Assembly (NCBI GenBank): GCA_004194705.1
Contig: SADC01000007.1
Coordinates: 186,001-250,000 of the forward strand
Reading direction: 5' to 3'
Length of the DNA stretch: 64,000 bases
From: Ditylenchus dipsaci
Lineage: Eukaryota > Nematoda > Chromadorea > Rhabditida > Anguinidae
Shown: positions 55,800 through 64,000 of the stretch, one piece after another
Numbering within the stretch: the first letter of the stretch is position 1
Layout of the letters: each line of letters starts with the position of its first letter
The notes under the pieces: generated by a model
Told to the model about the DNA's origin: nothing
Databases searched by the model: none
What the model saw: the letters and a program-made list of their open reading frames with translations, nothing else
Made by a program: the position numbers and the translations under genes

Positions 55800-56290
55800 A
55801 GGCAAGAAAGCATGCGGTTTTTCGCCCTTCGAGCAAAGTAGAAATCATTTTAGATGCATGAGAAGTGATTGCATTGCAGGAATAGATAGATAATGTTGTG
55901 CACGCAGCCAAAAAAAAGTATAGCACAGGAGAGGGTGAAAAGCAATTGGGTGCGTCTGATTGTTTACATATATACACACACAATATAAGAAGCTAGCGGT
56001 GGTTGGCTTTTGGAAGCCGTATTGCTAGGCAATAATAACAGCAAAAAATAGGCTGAAAGAAATGCAATTAAATGGAAAAGCCATTTAAACTTTAAAAATT
56101 CAACATCGGTGGCTCATGGTTTAGGGTTTGTGTTTTTTAAGGCCCAAAATAGGTCGCAGGTTCGACTCCACGTGGTGGCACGCTACTTATTTTGGCTTGT
56201 TTGACCAATTTTTAGGTGTAATTAAGGTTGCTGAGTCCGAGTCTGGTACTAAAAAGTCGAACTACCCCTGATAATTGGTCAAACAAGCCA
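55800..56290. other. Upstream flank of the intact PGAP4 copy, with a tRNA-like relic
   Basis: No further exon was found. At 56108-56188 GGTGGCTCATGGTTTAGGG (A-box-like) and GTCGCAGGTTCGACTCCAC (B-box-like) suggest a tRNA-derived sequence without a closed acceptor stem. Confidence 0.4.
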
Positions 56291-56835
56291 AAGTCATAGT
56301 GGGGCGCCGTCCGCCGGGCCCGTACCGTCCTGGACGGCGTCGAAAAAAAGGACGGTCAGACGGCCGGAGGCGGATGAAAAAGCAGAGGACGGCGGACGTC
56401 CGGTTGGCAGACGGCGGGCCGGCAGAGGTCGATCCAGACGGGACGGCAAAGGACTTAATTATTCAAGCCATCCTCAAGACAAAAAGCCAACAAATCTTTT
56501 TTTCTGTCAGAGATTCTGCACTTTTAGCGATTACTGCAAGTATCTCATATTTCATACAACATTGCCTGAATATATTTCAAAATTTCAAATAAATAACTGA
56601 AACTCTGCACGGAGAAGCATTATAACGACGTCATAACTACTAGAGATTGCTACAACCTCTACTACATAAGTGTGGAGTTGTAAGACCCTTCTGTTTGTTT
56701 TCTACAACGAAGAACAATTTAATATCGCCGAAAAATAATTAAAAAGAGTTTTAGTAGAACACTTGCGCTCGACATACTCTAATTCCCGCTTTATCTGGAA
56801 CAGCTGAGGGACTATTCTCCATTCTTACAATACAC

Positions 56836-58395
56836 CAGGGCTGGAACGGAAGACAAAAAAAGTCGGAACAAAAATCGGAACCGGAAGTAGAAAATTCTCA
56901 AAACCGAAGTCGGAAATCGGAAGAAAAAAAATTCCGGAAATCGGAAATCGGAAGACGGAAATCGGAAGAAATTCAAAAAATTTCCTAGTGCCAAAATTTA
57001 ATGTTGTACACATGCATCGGTTCGTACTCATTTGGGCGCCCTCATTTGGGCGCCATTATTATATAGTGAATTTCAACCTCAACAGTGATATTTACCTCCA
57101 GCCTCAGTGTTACAGATCCCCATTCAATGGTCCACTTTCAATCCCAAATCTAGGGTTGAGTACCACCTGGACAGGTTGATATCCAGGTAACTTCAGAGTA
57201 GGGTTTATTTTGAGTAGGGGTTTTTCACCCAAATGTCCTGAACGGTCAAACTTTCGTCTTTTTATATTTAAAATTACGGTAAAAAATGAAGTGTGCACCC
57301 AGGTGGATTCGAACCAGCAACCTCGGCGGTGGATGTCCAAGTGGTCGTCTACTTGGATCAAAAAATTTTCACGTTTGTGGATTCCAAGATTATTTTTCTG
57401 AACTAATTCGAGCATGCTGAAGATGGTTTGACAGTGGTAAAATCACGTTTATCGAGAAATTTTTGAGTTATTGCTAATTCTTGATTTATAAAAATCAATC
57501 GTTAGCAATAAATCGAAAATTTCTCGATAAAGCGTGATTTTACCATTGTCAAATCATCTTCAGCATGCTCGAATTAGTGCAGAAAAATTGTTTCGAAACC
57601 CGAAAAAGCATTTTAAAAAATTAGATCCAAGTGGACGACCACTTGGTCTAAATTGGGGTGCGCATATACACGTCAGCGAGGTTGCTGGTTCGAGTCAATC
57701 TGAGTGTAAACTATGTTTTTCATCTCCATTTTAACTAGCTAAATGAGTTCTAAGTATATGATCGCAAGTTAAGTCGTTTATCGTTCATGATTTAAGTAAT
57801 AAAGTAACACTTCACACCGAGGATCGGGGAGAGGGAGATAATTTTGACACCGGTGTCAAAATTATTCAAATAGATACTTTTTTAAGTCACGTCCTACCTC
57901 GGCACGGGCTTTTTTTTAGTAAAGTTGCTGTTTGGGTATCATTAAACATGTTAAACGCTTGGTTTTGTGTACGATACAATGGTTTTAAATTTTTTTGACA
58001 AAATCTAAAATTTTTGGATTGTGGAGCTGGATACTCTTTTTAGGCAGGTACCGATGGTTCACATGCTACCTCGGAAGTTAACATAGCCTTTTCAGACTAT
58101 TTAAATAATTTTAAAATCACTATATAGTAATGGCGCCCAAATGAGGGCGCCTAAACAGGGCGCTCGAATGAGTTTCGCCAAATGAGTGTGTACGCTCCGC
58201 AAGCTGTGACTTCCATTTCCTTGCAAGACATTTCTGCAAAAATACTTCGAAAATATTTTTCAAGTGAATTATTCTCTTCCGAAATTTCCGAAATTCGCCC
58301 GATTTTTTCGGAAATCGGAAATCGGAAAACGGAAGAGAAAAAGTGCCGGAAATCGGAAATCGGAAGACGGAAATCGGAATTCCGTTCCACCCCTG
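56836..58395 (-). mobile_element. hAT element, copy B (inverse relative to copy A)
   Basis: Ends CAGGGCTGGAACGGAAGAC and TTCCGTTCCACCCCTG with a perfect 8-bp duplication CAATACAC (56828-56835, 58396-58403). Subterminal ATCGGAAATCGGAAG arrays equal those of copy A (14718-15713) in inverse. Instead of the MITE found in copy A it contains a different insertion (57026-58187). The coding remnant is shorter and broken. Confidence 0.92.
57026..58187. mobile_element. Element inside hAT copy B, tag TTTGGGCGCC
   Basis: Begins ACTCATTTGGGCGCCCTC and ends CCAAATGAGT, with ATTTGGGCGCC or its complement iterated twice at each side. No clean target duplication. The interior includes a ~270-bp palindrome (57345-57660, GATCCAAGTGG..CCAAGTGGACG) whose centre shares AACCATCTTCAGC words with 47419-48850, plus two outward B-box-like words GGTTGCTGGTTCGA. 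Confidence 0.65.
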
Positions 58396-58857
58396 CAATA
58401 CACGCTGAGTACAGAATGCTGGACATTGAAGAAGTTTTATTGAAAGCTCGTTCAATAATAAGTTATGACGAAAAAATCTAATAATTACGATGCCCATTAT
58501 TGTATGCTACCGTTTTATTATTTAAACAAAACATTTTATGTTACGGACGGCGGACGGCCGGGTTACGAAGTAGCCGGCCGGCGAAATTTCGGACAGTCGG
58601 CAGGACGGGCGTGGAAATTTTTTTTCCGTCCTATTTGAAATAGGACGGCCGGCAGAAATCTCAAAAGACGGGGACGGGACGCCTTCCAAATTTTAGAAAT
58701 GTGCCCCACTATGGTTTTGAGTACCAAAAATCAAGATTTTGACTTGAAATCTCAAAAATTCTAAAGATTTGAGGTCTCAAATAAAGGACATATTTTTGAA
58801 TAAAGGATGTTTGGAAGCCCTGATGTAAGAGCATTTACACAGGGCTCTCAAAGAGAA

Positions 58858-59028
58858 TACAGTCGAGTCTCGATATAGTGATCACCCTATCACCCGCTTT
58901 TTAATATGCATTTTTATGATCAAGAGTACTTCTCGAATCATGTCTTAGGTAAGTGAGTGCGCGCATCTCTAACCCACCAAGTCCCCGCGCCCCGAGGGGA
59001 AGAGCGCACTCACTCACCTTAGACAGAA
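58858..59028. mobile_element. Solo Tc1/pogo end and a GCGCGCATCTCTAAC hairpin
   Basis: TACAGTCGAGTCTCGATATAG at 58859 is a terminus like those at 8839 and 32516. It is followed by AAGTGAGTGCGCGCATCTCT, which pairs with AGAGCGCACTCACTCACCTT across CCCCGCGCCCCGAGGGG. The same hairpin family is at 50330-50395 and 63703-63800. Confidence 0.6.
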
Positions 59029-59029
59029 C

Positions 59030-60125
59030 GAGGGTCAACTGGTGGCCATCCAACTGGCGGCCACCGACTGGCGGCCATCCCAACTGGCGGCCATCCCAAC
59101 TGGCCGCCCCCAACTGGCGGCTACTATGCCTACTACTATTACCCCGACAATCTAAAGGTACACAAATTACCTGTATGGTATCTCAACGTTCGAAAACACA
59201 TCTTCTGACCGAACTAGCTGCGCCAGCGTGACCGCATAGACTCTTGATCTGTGTACTAGGTGGTTTTACCCGGCGGTGTAAAGGTTTTAAATTCAGGTAG
59301 TATTGCCCAGGTGGCGGTATCAAGACCCAGGTATCTAGATTGGAGATCGTGATATCTAGGACCTTATACCTTAAAAGAAGTACTTAAGTATCCATGCCAG
59401 GGTAATCTTAAAAGTGGCTGTTTTTCACCAAACATGTTTTTTTTTACTTTTTGTAGTTTGGGGAACATCTTTGAGTCCGTCCTAACACACGCCTGCCTAC
59501 CCTGCACCGTGTTAAAAATTTTTGTAATTTCACAGTAAGTTTTAATTTCACTTCAATTAGAAGGGCAGTTTCCCCTCTTCTTTAAAAATTTTTTGGCCAA
59601 AAAAATTGAAAATAGAAAATGACCGAATGTAACCAAATATGATCGGTGATATGACCGGATTCGAAAATGACCGATCATATTCCAGCCCTAACTAAACTGA
59701 GAGAAGTTAGACCCTTAAAAAACAGACAAAATTGCTTAGTAAGAACTCTTCAAACTTCCACGCACATCAACTAACACATGCACCTACACCGCCCATTGTA
59801 GAAAACCTAATAGCTTTTTTATAAACCAGGAACAATTGTCCCTTTTATACAGGCGGAAACTATCGGTGCTGGAGCTATTGTTCATATCCACTTGTATTTG
59901 GTGGGTATAAGTTGTGATGGCCGCCAGTTGGGATGGCCGCCAGTCGGTGGCCGCCAGTTGGGATGGCCGCCAGTCGGTGGCCGCCAGTTGGGATGGCCGC
60001 CAGTCGGTGGCCGCCAGATGGGATGGCCGCCAGTCGGGGGCCGCCGGTTGGGATGGCCGCCAGTCGGGGCCGCCAGTTGGAATGGCCGCCAGTCGGTGGC
60101 CGCCAGTTGGAATGGCCGTTGGGAT
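59030..60125. mobile_element. Element with inverted 30-bp CpG-rich minisatellites
   Basis: Right array (59918-60120): about six to seven copies of GGGATGGCCGCCAGTCGGTG+GCCGCCAGTT, 30 bp each. Left array (59040-59115) holds about three copies of the complement. Between them are CCAGGTA-type repeats (59290-59340) and unassigned sequence. The arrays are open in all frames, giving long spurious reading frames. Confidence 0.75.
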
Positions 60126-60239
60126 TTTACCCTTAGAGATGATTGCGAGCAAGACTCTTGAATAAAAATGTATGAAACAGCTTTTTTGCACCGCTCCAGT
60201 GAGCAAAACATGGTAGGATACCTTAATATATGATATTTA

Positions 60240-60700
60240 ACCTTGGGGGACCAAGGCAGTTAGTCAACCTTTGTTTCCCAATTTTTTTTTGAAAACCTAA
60301 AATTTTAGTGCGCAAATTGTTAGGTTAGAACTTTTTTTTATCGATTTTAGCGTATAAAAGTCGCGTAGGAGACGTTTAATCAAAATTTACGGTTAACCAA
60401 AAAGGGACTGCCAGGTACATAAACACTATTTTTTAATTCTTTTGGCTAGGAAATAACTTTGCTATTATCATTAGAAATTTAAGCGCTAGTAGCGAATCGA
60501 CTCTCCCGGGTTTCGGTCATCGAAGGTTGCCCAACAGGGACTTCCGCACCAACAACATCCATGGAATACTCAGAAATAAGTAGCCCTAGAAATATTGTCC
60601 CTAGCAGACCCCTGGTAGACCCCCTAATTATAAGGGTGCGGGTTTGCTTTTGACAGTTTGAATGTATGTTATCTTGAGCGAAATTCAAAATTTGGCAGCA
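60240..60700. other. Unassigned stretch
   Basis: Starts with GGGGGACCAAGGCA, a word also at 50991, 63240 and 63915 that borders several palindromes. No gene or element end recognised. Confidence 0.35.
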
Positions 60701-60871
60701 ATTTATGAAGTTTACAGGGCATGCTCGTGTAAGATGCAACACAATTTTCAAAAAAGAAAAGGCGCGAACCAGGCGTGCCAGAGATTTGAAAAAGATTTTA
60801 ATTTTGTATTTGAAAATTCACGAAGTTTTTTCTCTCCCTTCTCTCCCTTTTATATCTGTTGATCATATTTA

Positions 60872-61121
60872 CCGTATTCTCTCTAATAGGCCGACATGTC
60901 GGTTTATTTTTCAACCCTTCAAAAATCGTGAAAATTTTGGGTCGAACTCGACATTTTCGGGTGAAAATCCAAAATCGAAAAAGCGGAATCGATAGAGCTC
61001 GTGGGAACTAAGAAAACGCAATAAACAGCGATGTAATTTTTTTTCTTCGGACTGAGATACGGTCCCTCAAAGTAGGGGGTGTCGGTTTATTAGAGGTGTC
61101 GGCCTATTAGAGAGAATACGG
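60872..61121. mobile_element. Pogo-type MITE, tag CCGACATGTCGG, copy 1
   Basis: Ends CCGTATTCTCTCTAATAGG and CCTATTAGAGAGAATACGG, TA on both sides (60870-60871, 61122-61123). Inserted in the left arm of the fold-back element; the right arm has the uninterrupted site at 62407-62408. 250 bp, nearly identical to 63448-63700. Confidence 0.95.
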
Positions 61122-61394
61122 TATGTTTCCACGATTTTACAGGGTTGTCCGTCCATCTATCAGAGGGTTTCTTTACTGAGTACGAACGCTAGATTGCCTT
61201 CACATTAGATAAGTCTTTTCATATTTTTTTCGCCGTCACCCTCTTTGTGGTTTTCTTTAGACTCTTTTGTCGTCGTCATTGGCTTATCAGGCTCTGGTCG
61301 CTCTAAGAACTGGTCAGAAACTGGTGGATCTCTATTGTCTTTCATTTTTACGCTGATATTTTGCTCTTCATTGTCATTCCTACCGAAGTTTTTT

Positions 61395-61577
61395 TTATAT
61401 TTCAATAAACAAATCATCATGATCGAATTGTAATTCTAAGTCTGGGTCGCTGAAATTTTCTTCTATAAAATTTCCCTCCTCGATTATGCTAAAACCATCG
61501 TAGAGCTCTTCCATTTCTAGGTAGTCGGTGCTTGTGGTTTCCCTTCTCTTGACTGCTTCATGAAATGGCTGTAACAC
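61395..61577 (-). CDS. Acidic reading frame, possible second exon
   Basis: Reads AVKRRETTSTDYLEMEELYD, then acidic EEGNFIEENFSDPDLELQFD and ends DDLFIEI with a stop. It overlaps the next frame at 61517-61577 in another phase, so the two could be joined by a splice or a frameshift. Acidic tails like this end many transposon proteins (compare the tail at 37571). Not recognised. Confidence 0.35.
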   Translation of the reverse strand: MLQPFHEAVKRRETTSTDYLEMEELYDGFSIIEEGNFIEENFSDPDLELQFDHDDLFIEI

Positions 61578-61711
61578 ACAATGACTCTTTGACCGGGCGA
61601 AAGTTCATCATAATTTTGAGAAGTTCGGTATGGCAATAGTCTAACATCACTCATAGAAATACGTACACCAAGAGCGCTACCCACTTTTTTCTGGCATACA
61701 GGACACACCAT
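61517..61711 (-). CDS. Small C2CH zinc-finger-like protein in a fold-back element
   Basis: 64-codon frame starting MVCPVCQKKVGSALGV and continuing MSDVRLLPYRTSQNYDE and SPGQRVIVCYSHFMKQ. The Cys/His spacing is C-x2-C-x39-C-x2-H, compatible with THAP-type C2CH fingers, which occur in transposases such as P element. Other THAP hallmark residues are not evident, so the family is not assigned. The Met is preceded by in-frame stops and is the only sensible start. Position in the loop of a long inverted-repeat element suggests it is the element's own gene or a captured piece. Confidence 0.4.
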   Translation of the reverse strand: MVCPVCQKKVGSALGVRISMSDVRLLPYRTSQNYDELSPGQRVIVCYSHFMKQSREGKPQAPTT

Positions 61712-62568
61712 TTTATAGCGAAGTTGTCAGATTGATAAATCTAAGAGAAGAATAAGATGAACCGCGAAAAAATCCAGCCACTGTACTGCAAAAAACTAAG
61801 ATGATTACAAAAAGATTAACCAGACATAGTAAAAAATGCCAAAGCGCATTCCAAAGTTCTTTATTTCACAGTACATTTCACAACTATCAAAGCAAGGATA
61901 ATATAAGTAGAGATCAGATAAATAGATGACAGCAATTGTAATTTGAAAACTAATGACGACGGCAAAAGAATCTAAAGAGACCACAAAGAGGACGACGGCA
62001 AAAATTATATGAAAAGACTTTTCTAATTCCAGCACAATCTACAAGTTTCTGACTTTCTATTTGCTTCTCAGATCATTCAAAGTACAGGAAACCAAAATTC
62101 TTCAAAAAGATTTGAAGAAGACTAGGAAGACAATGACGGCAAAAGCCATGTGAAAAGACTTATCTGGTGATTTTTATACGATGATGAGTCTTGTCCGATG
62201 ACGAAAGTACAGGATACCAGCACTCAGATTATGCAAAGCTTGAAAGCCAATGACGACGACACAAGAGTTCAAAGAAAACCACAAAGAGGGTGACGGCGAA
62301 AAAAAATATGAAAAGACTTATCTAATGTGAAGGCAATCTAGCGTTCGTACTCAGTAAAGAAACCCTCTGATGGATGGACGGACAACCCTGTAAAATCGTG
62401 GAAACATAAATATGATCAACAGATATAAAAGGGAGAGAAGGGAGAGAAAAAACTTCGTGAATTTTCAAATACAAAATTAAAATCTTTTTCAAATCTCTGA
62501 CACGCCTGGTTCGCGCCTTTTCTTTTTTGAAAATTGTGTTGCATCTTACACGAGCATGCCCCTGTAAA

Positions 62569-63100
62569 GGGGGAGGGGCTGTTTTATGTCCGGAAAGATT
62601 TAAAACGGAAAGTTGAAATTTGAAATAATAATATAAAATAGTTGTCGATTTTTGTGTTGATGTTTCTTTTCATTTACTAAGCTTCATGCTATGAGCTTTT
62701 TTTATTAGGTAATGCTGTACTCAGTGGGCAGGAGCAGACAAAAAACTTATATGACTTGACTGAAATGGAGGTAGGAAGTCAAAATAACAAAACTAGCTAA
62801 GTTACAGGACCTCAAGAATTTTCATTTTCTCATTTTCTACTTTTCATTTTCTACATCAATTATGACCAAGCCTATGTGTGGTTTTTTGTCTACTCATGCT
62901 CACTGAGTACAGTATTACCTCATAAAAAAGCTCATAGCATAAATAAGCTACATTTTGCGTGGTTATTTGGTTTGATATTATGCACAAAAAGTAGGTAAAA
63001 AACTCCAAAAATGGTTAACAGATGGCGAAAAAACCAACTATCAAAATTATCAAAAATCTCGAGATTTTTATTATCTTAATCTTTTTTGTTGGCGCCATCT
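62569..63100. other. Unassigned stretch
   Basis: A short inverted pair AAGCTTCATGCTATGAGCTTTT (62680-62701) / AAAAGCTCATAGCATAAATAAGCT (62927-62950) bounds a ~270-bp segment that may be another MITE. No gene. Confidence 0.4.
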
Positions 63101-63447
63101 TGGCACTTGTGCACTTGGGGCTCCTTTTTTAGTCCACTCTAAATAAAGTTTTAACGTCTCCTAAGTAATTCTCATACGCTAAAAACGATTAAAAAAAATT
63201 CCCAACAATTTTCGCACTAAAAATTAGGTTTTCAAAAAAAATTGCTTACCAAAGTTTAACCAATTGCCTTGGTCCCTAAGCTACTTAAACCGAAAGGGTA
63301 CCTGGATACCCTTAGAATGACCAAAAAAGATGAGATTTGAACATAGTTTTGTCAACTGTGGCCTACCTCCTACCGCATAACGAAACTCTGGTATGCATAC
63401 ATTTTTATGTATCCAGAGTCACTTTCGAGTGATTTGTGTCTAAGGTA

Positions 63448-63700
63448 CCGTATTCTCTCTAATAGGCCGACATGTCGGTTTATTTTTCAACCCTTCAAAA
63501 ATCGTGAAAATTTTGGGTCGAACTCGACATTTTCGGGTGAAAATCCAAAATCGAAAAAGCGGAATCGATAGAGCTCGTGGGAACTAAGAAAACGCAATAA
63601 ACAGCGATGTAATTTTTTTTTCTTCGGACTGAGATACGGTCCCTCAAAGTAGGGGGTGTCGGTTTTATTAGAGGGTGTCGGCCTATTAGAGAGAATACGG
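63448..63700. mobile_element. Pogo-type MITE, tag CCGACATGTCGG, copy 2
   Basis: Same ends and TA duplications (63446-63447, 63701-63702) as copy 1. The two copies differ by about three single-base length changes. The flanking repeat has an uninterrupted paralogue at 27600-27660, with the empty TA at 27640-27641. Confidence 0.95.
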
Positions 63701-63702
63701 TA

Positions 63703-63805
63703 TGTGGGTGTGCGCATCTCAACCCCAAGCAACCAAGCACCCTGCGGCCCTCGGGGGCGCAGGGTGCTTCGTTTGTTAGAGATGCGCGAACACACTTACC
63801 TCAGA
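63703..63805. repeat. Hairpin GTGCGCATCTC / GAGATGCGCGAACAC
   Basis: TGTGGGTGTGCGCATCTCAA and GTTAGAGATGCGCGAACACA flank AAGCACCCTGCGG..CGCAGGGTGCTT. A relative of the hairpins near 50340 and 58950. The window ends in related repeat sequence with GGGGGACCAAGGCAATTGGT. Confidence 0.75.
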
Positions 63806-64000
63806 CATGATTCCGAGAAGTACTCTTGATCAAAAAATGCAGAAAGAGACTCTTTTTGCCCAGCTCCAGTGATCAAAACGTGATAGGATACCTTAAAATA
63901 AGATATTTTACCGTGGGGGACCAAGGCAATTGGTTAACTTTGGTAACATTTTTTTTTGAAAACCTAACCTTTTAGTGCGGAAATTGTTAGGGAACAACTT

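Larger units (their letters stand above)
56761..58481 (+). pseudogene. hAT dimerisation-domain fragment split by hAT copy B
   Basis: Left part reads TCARHTLIPALSGTAEGLFS up to 56835; after removing the insertion and one target duplication it continues in frame EYRMLDIEEVLLKARSIISY to a stop at 58479-58481. IPALSGTAEGLFS corresponds to the hAT PATSAPSERVFS motif. Together with the tags it shows element C is a hAT. Confidence 0.7.
56295..58713 (+). mobile_element. hAT-type element C (outermost of a nest)
   Basis: Ends CATAGTGGGGC and GCCCCACTATG. GC-rich subterminal zones repeat GGACGG/CCGTCC (56305-56450, 58540-58690). No target duplication is visible. It carries the hAT C-terminal fragment described next, broken by hAT copy B. 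Confidence 0.7.
60711..62568. mobile_element. Fold-back element with a zinc-finger-like reading frame in its loop
   Basis: Ends TTTACAGGGCATGCTCGTGT and its exact complement; arms 60711-61283 (less a 252-bp insertion) and 62247-62568 are near-identical, about 320 bp each. Inner arm sequence (ACCACAAAGAGG.GACGGC; ATGAAAAGACTTATCTAAT) is repeated in degenerate form at 61955-62035 and 62128-62165. Related by its ends to 5354-6478. The loop has a - strand coding region (next two entries). Confidence 0.88.

Noticed and set aside
55570..55983. 137-codon open frame on the - strand overlapping PGAP4 exon 1
   Set aside because: It is out of frame with the conserved exon 1 protein, and its counterpart in copy 1 exists only because of the two-base deletion there.
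56275..56592. 105-codon Arg-rich open frame
   Set aside because: Generated by the GGACGG-rich subterminal zone of hAT element C.
59784..60211. Long overlapping open frames on both strands (up to 140 codons)
   Set aside because: They are produced by a 30-bp GC-rich tandem repeat that is open in every frame.
61805..62035. Hydrophobic 76-codon frame on the - strand resembling a membrane protein
   Set aside because: Part of it overlaps degenerate copies of the fold-back element's arm sequence (61955-62035); no conserved features are seen.

Overview
This window looks like part of a eukaryotic genome, most likely a nematode. It is AT-rich, genes are cut into short exons by introns mostly of 43-60 nt with TTTCAG-type acceptors, and almost all the remaining DNA is transposable-element debris. 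There is no operon, CRISPR array or prokaryotic-type gene. I do not assign a species. All calls come from reading the sequence and the translations by eye; no database search was run.

Only two cellular genes are well supported. (1) An RTEL1-type iron-sulfur DNA helicase on the + strand (8047-14503, about 30 small exons), with Walker A, Fe-S cysteines, DEAH box, motif VI and a C-terminal harmonin-like exon pair. (2) A PGAP4/TMEM246-like GPI-GalNAc transferase on the - strand, present twice: an intact four-exon copy of 385 codons (53097-55781) and a broken copy whose same four exons are spread over 15 kb (20530-35435) by transposon insertions.

Layout. 1-7950: decayed hAT and MULE genes, an 1175-bp hAT element with perfect 8-bp target duplication, a long fold-back element. 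8-14.5 kb: RTEL1, with nested Tc1/pogo-type MITEs in introns. 14.7-20.3 kb: hAT with a MITE inside it, pogo-type and mariner-type MITEs, a large palindrome. 20.5-35.4 kb: broken PGAP4 copy with Harbinger, mariner and piggyBac remnants in its introns, plus a tandem array of exon/intron-like cassettes. 36-46.2 kb: hAT elements inside hAT elements, and two pogo-type elements that still carry pieces of a transposase gene. 46-52.8 kb: two very large palindromes, one built of 32-bp arrays. 53-56 kb: intact PGAP4 copy. 56.3-64 kb: a four-level transposon nest, a fold-back element with a small zinc-finger-like reading frame, and twin recent MITE insertions.

The most interesting pattern is in the non-autonomous elements. 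At least eight elements share the outer terminus TACCGTATT..CTCTAATA and TA target duplications. Each family carries its own short tag just inside the terminus (for example CCGACATGTCGG), and that tag is changed together at every internal position of the element. Two of these elements retain the amino-terminal DNA-binding and/or carboxy-terminal tail of a pogo-like transposase. hAT elements beginning TAGGGTTG show the same design with other palindromes.
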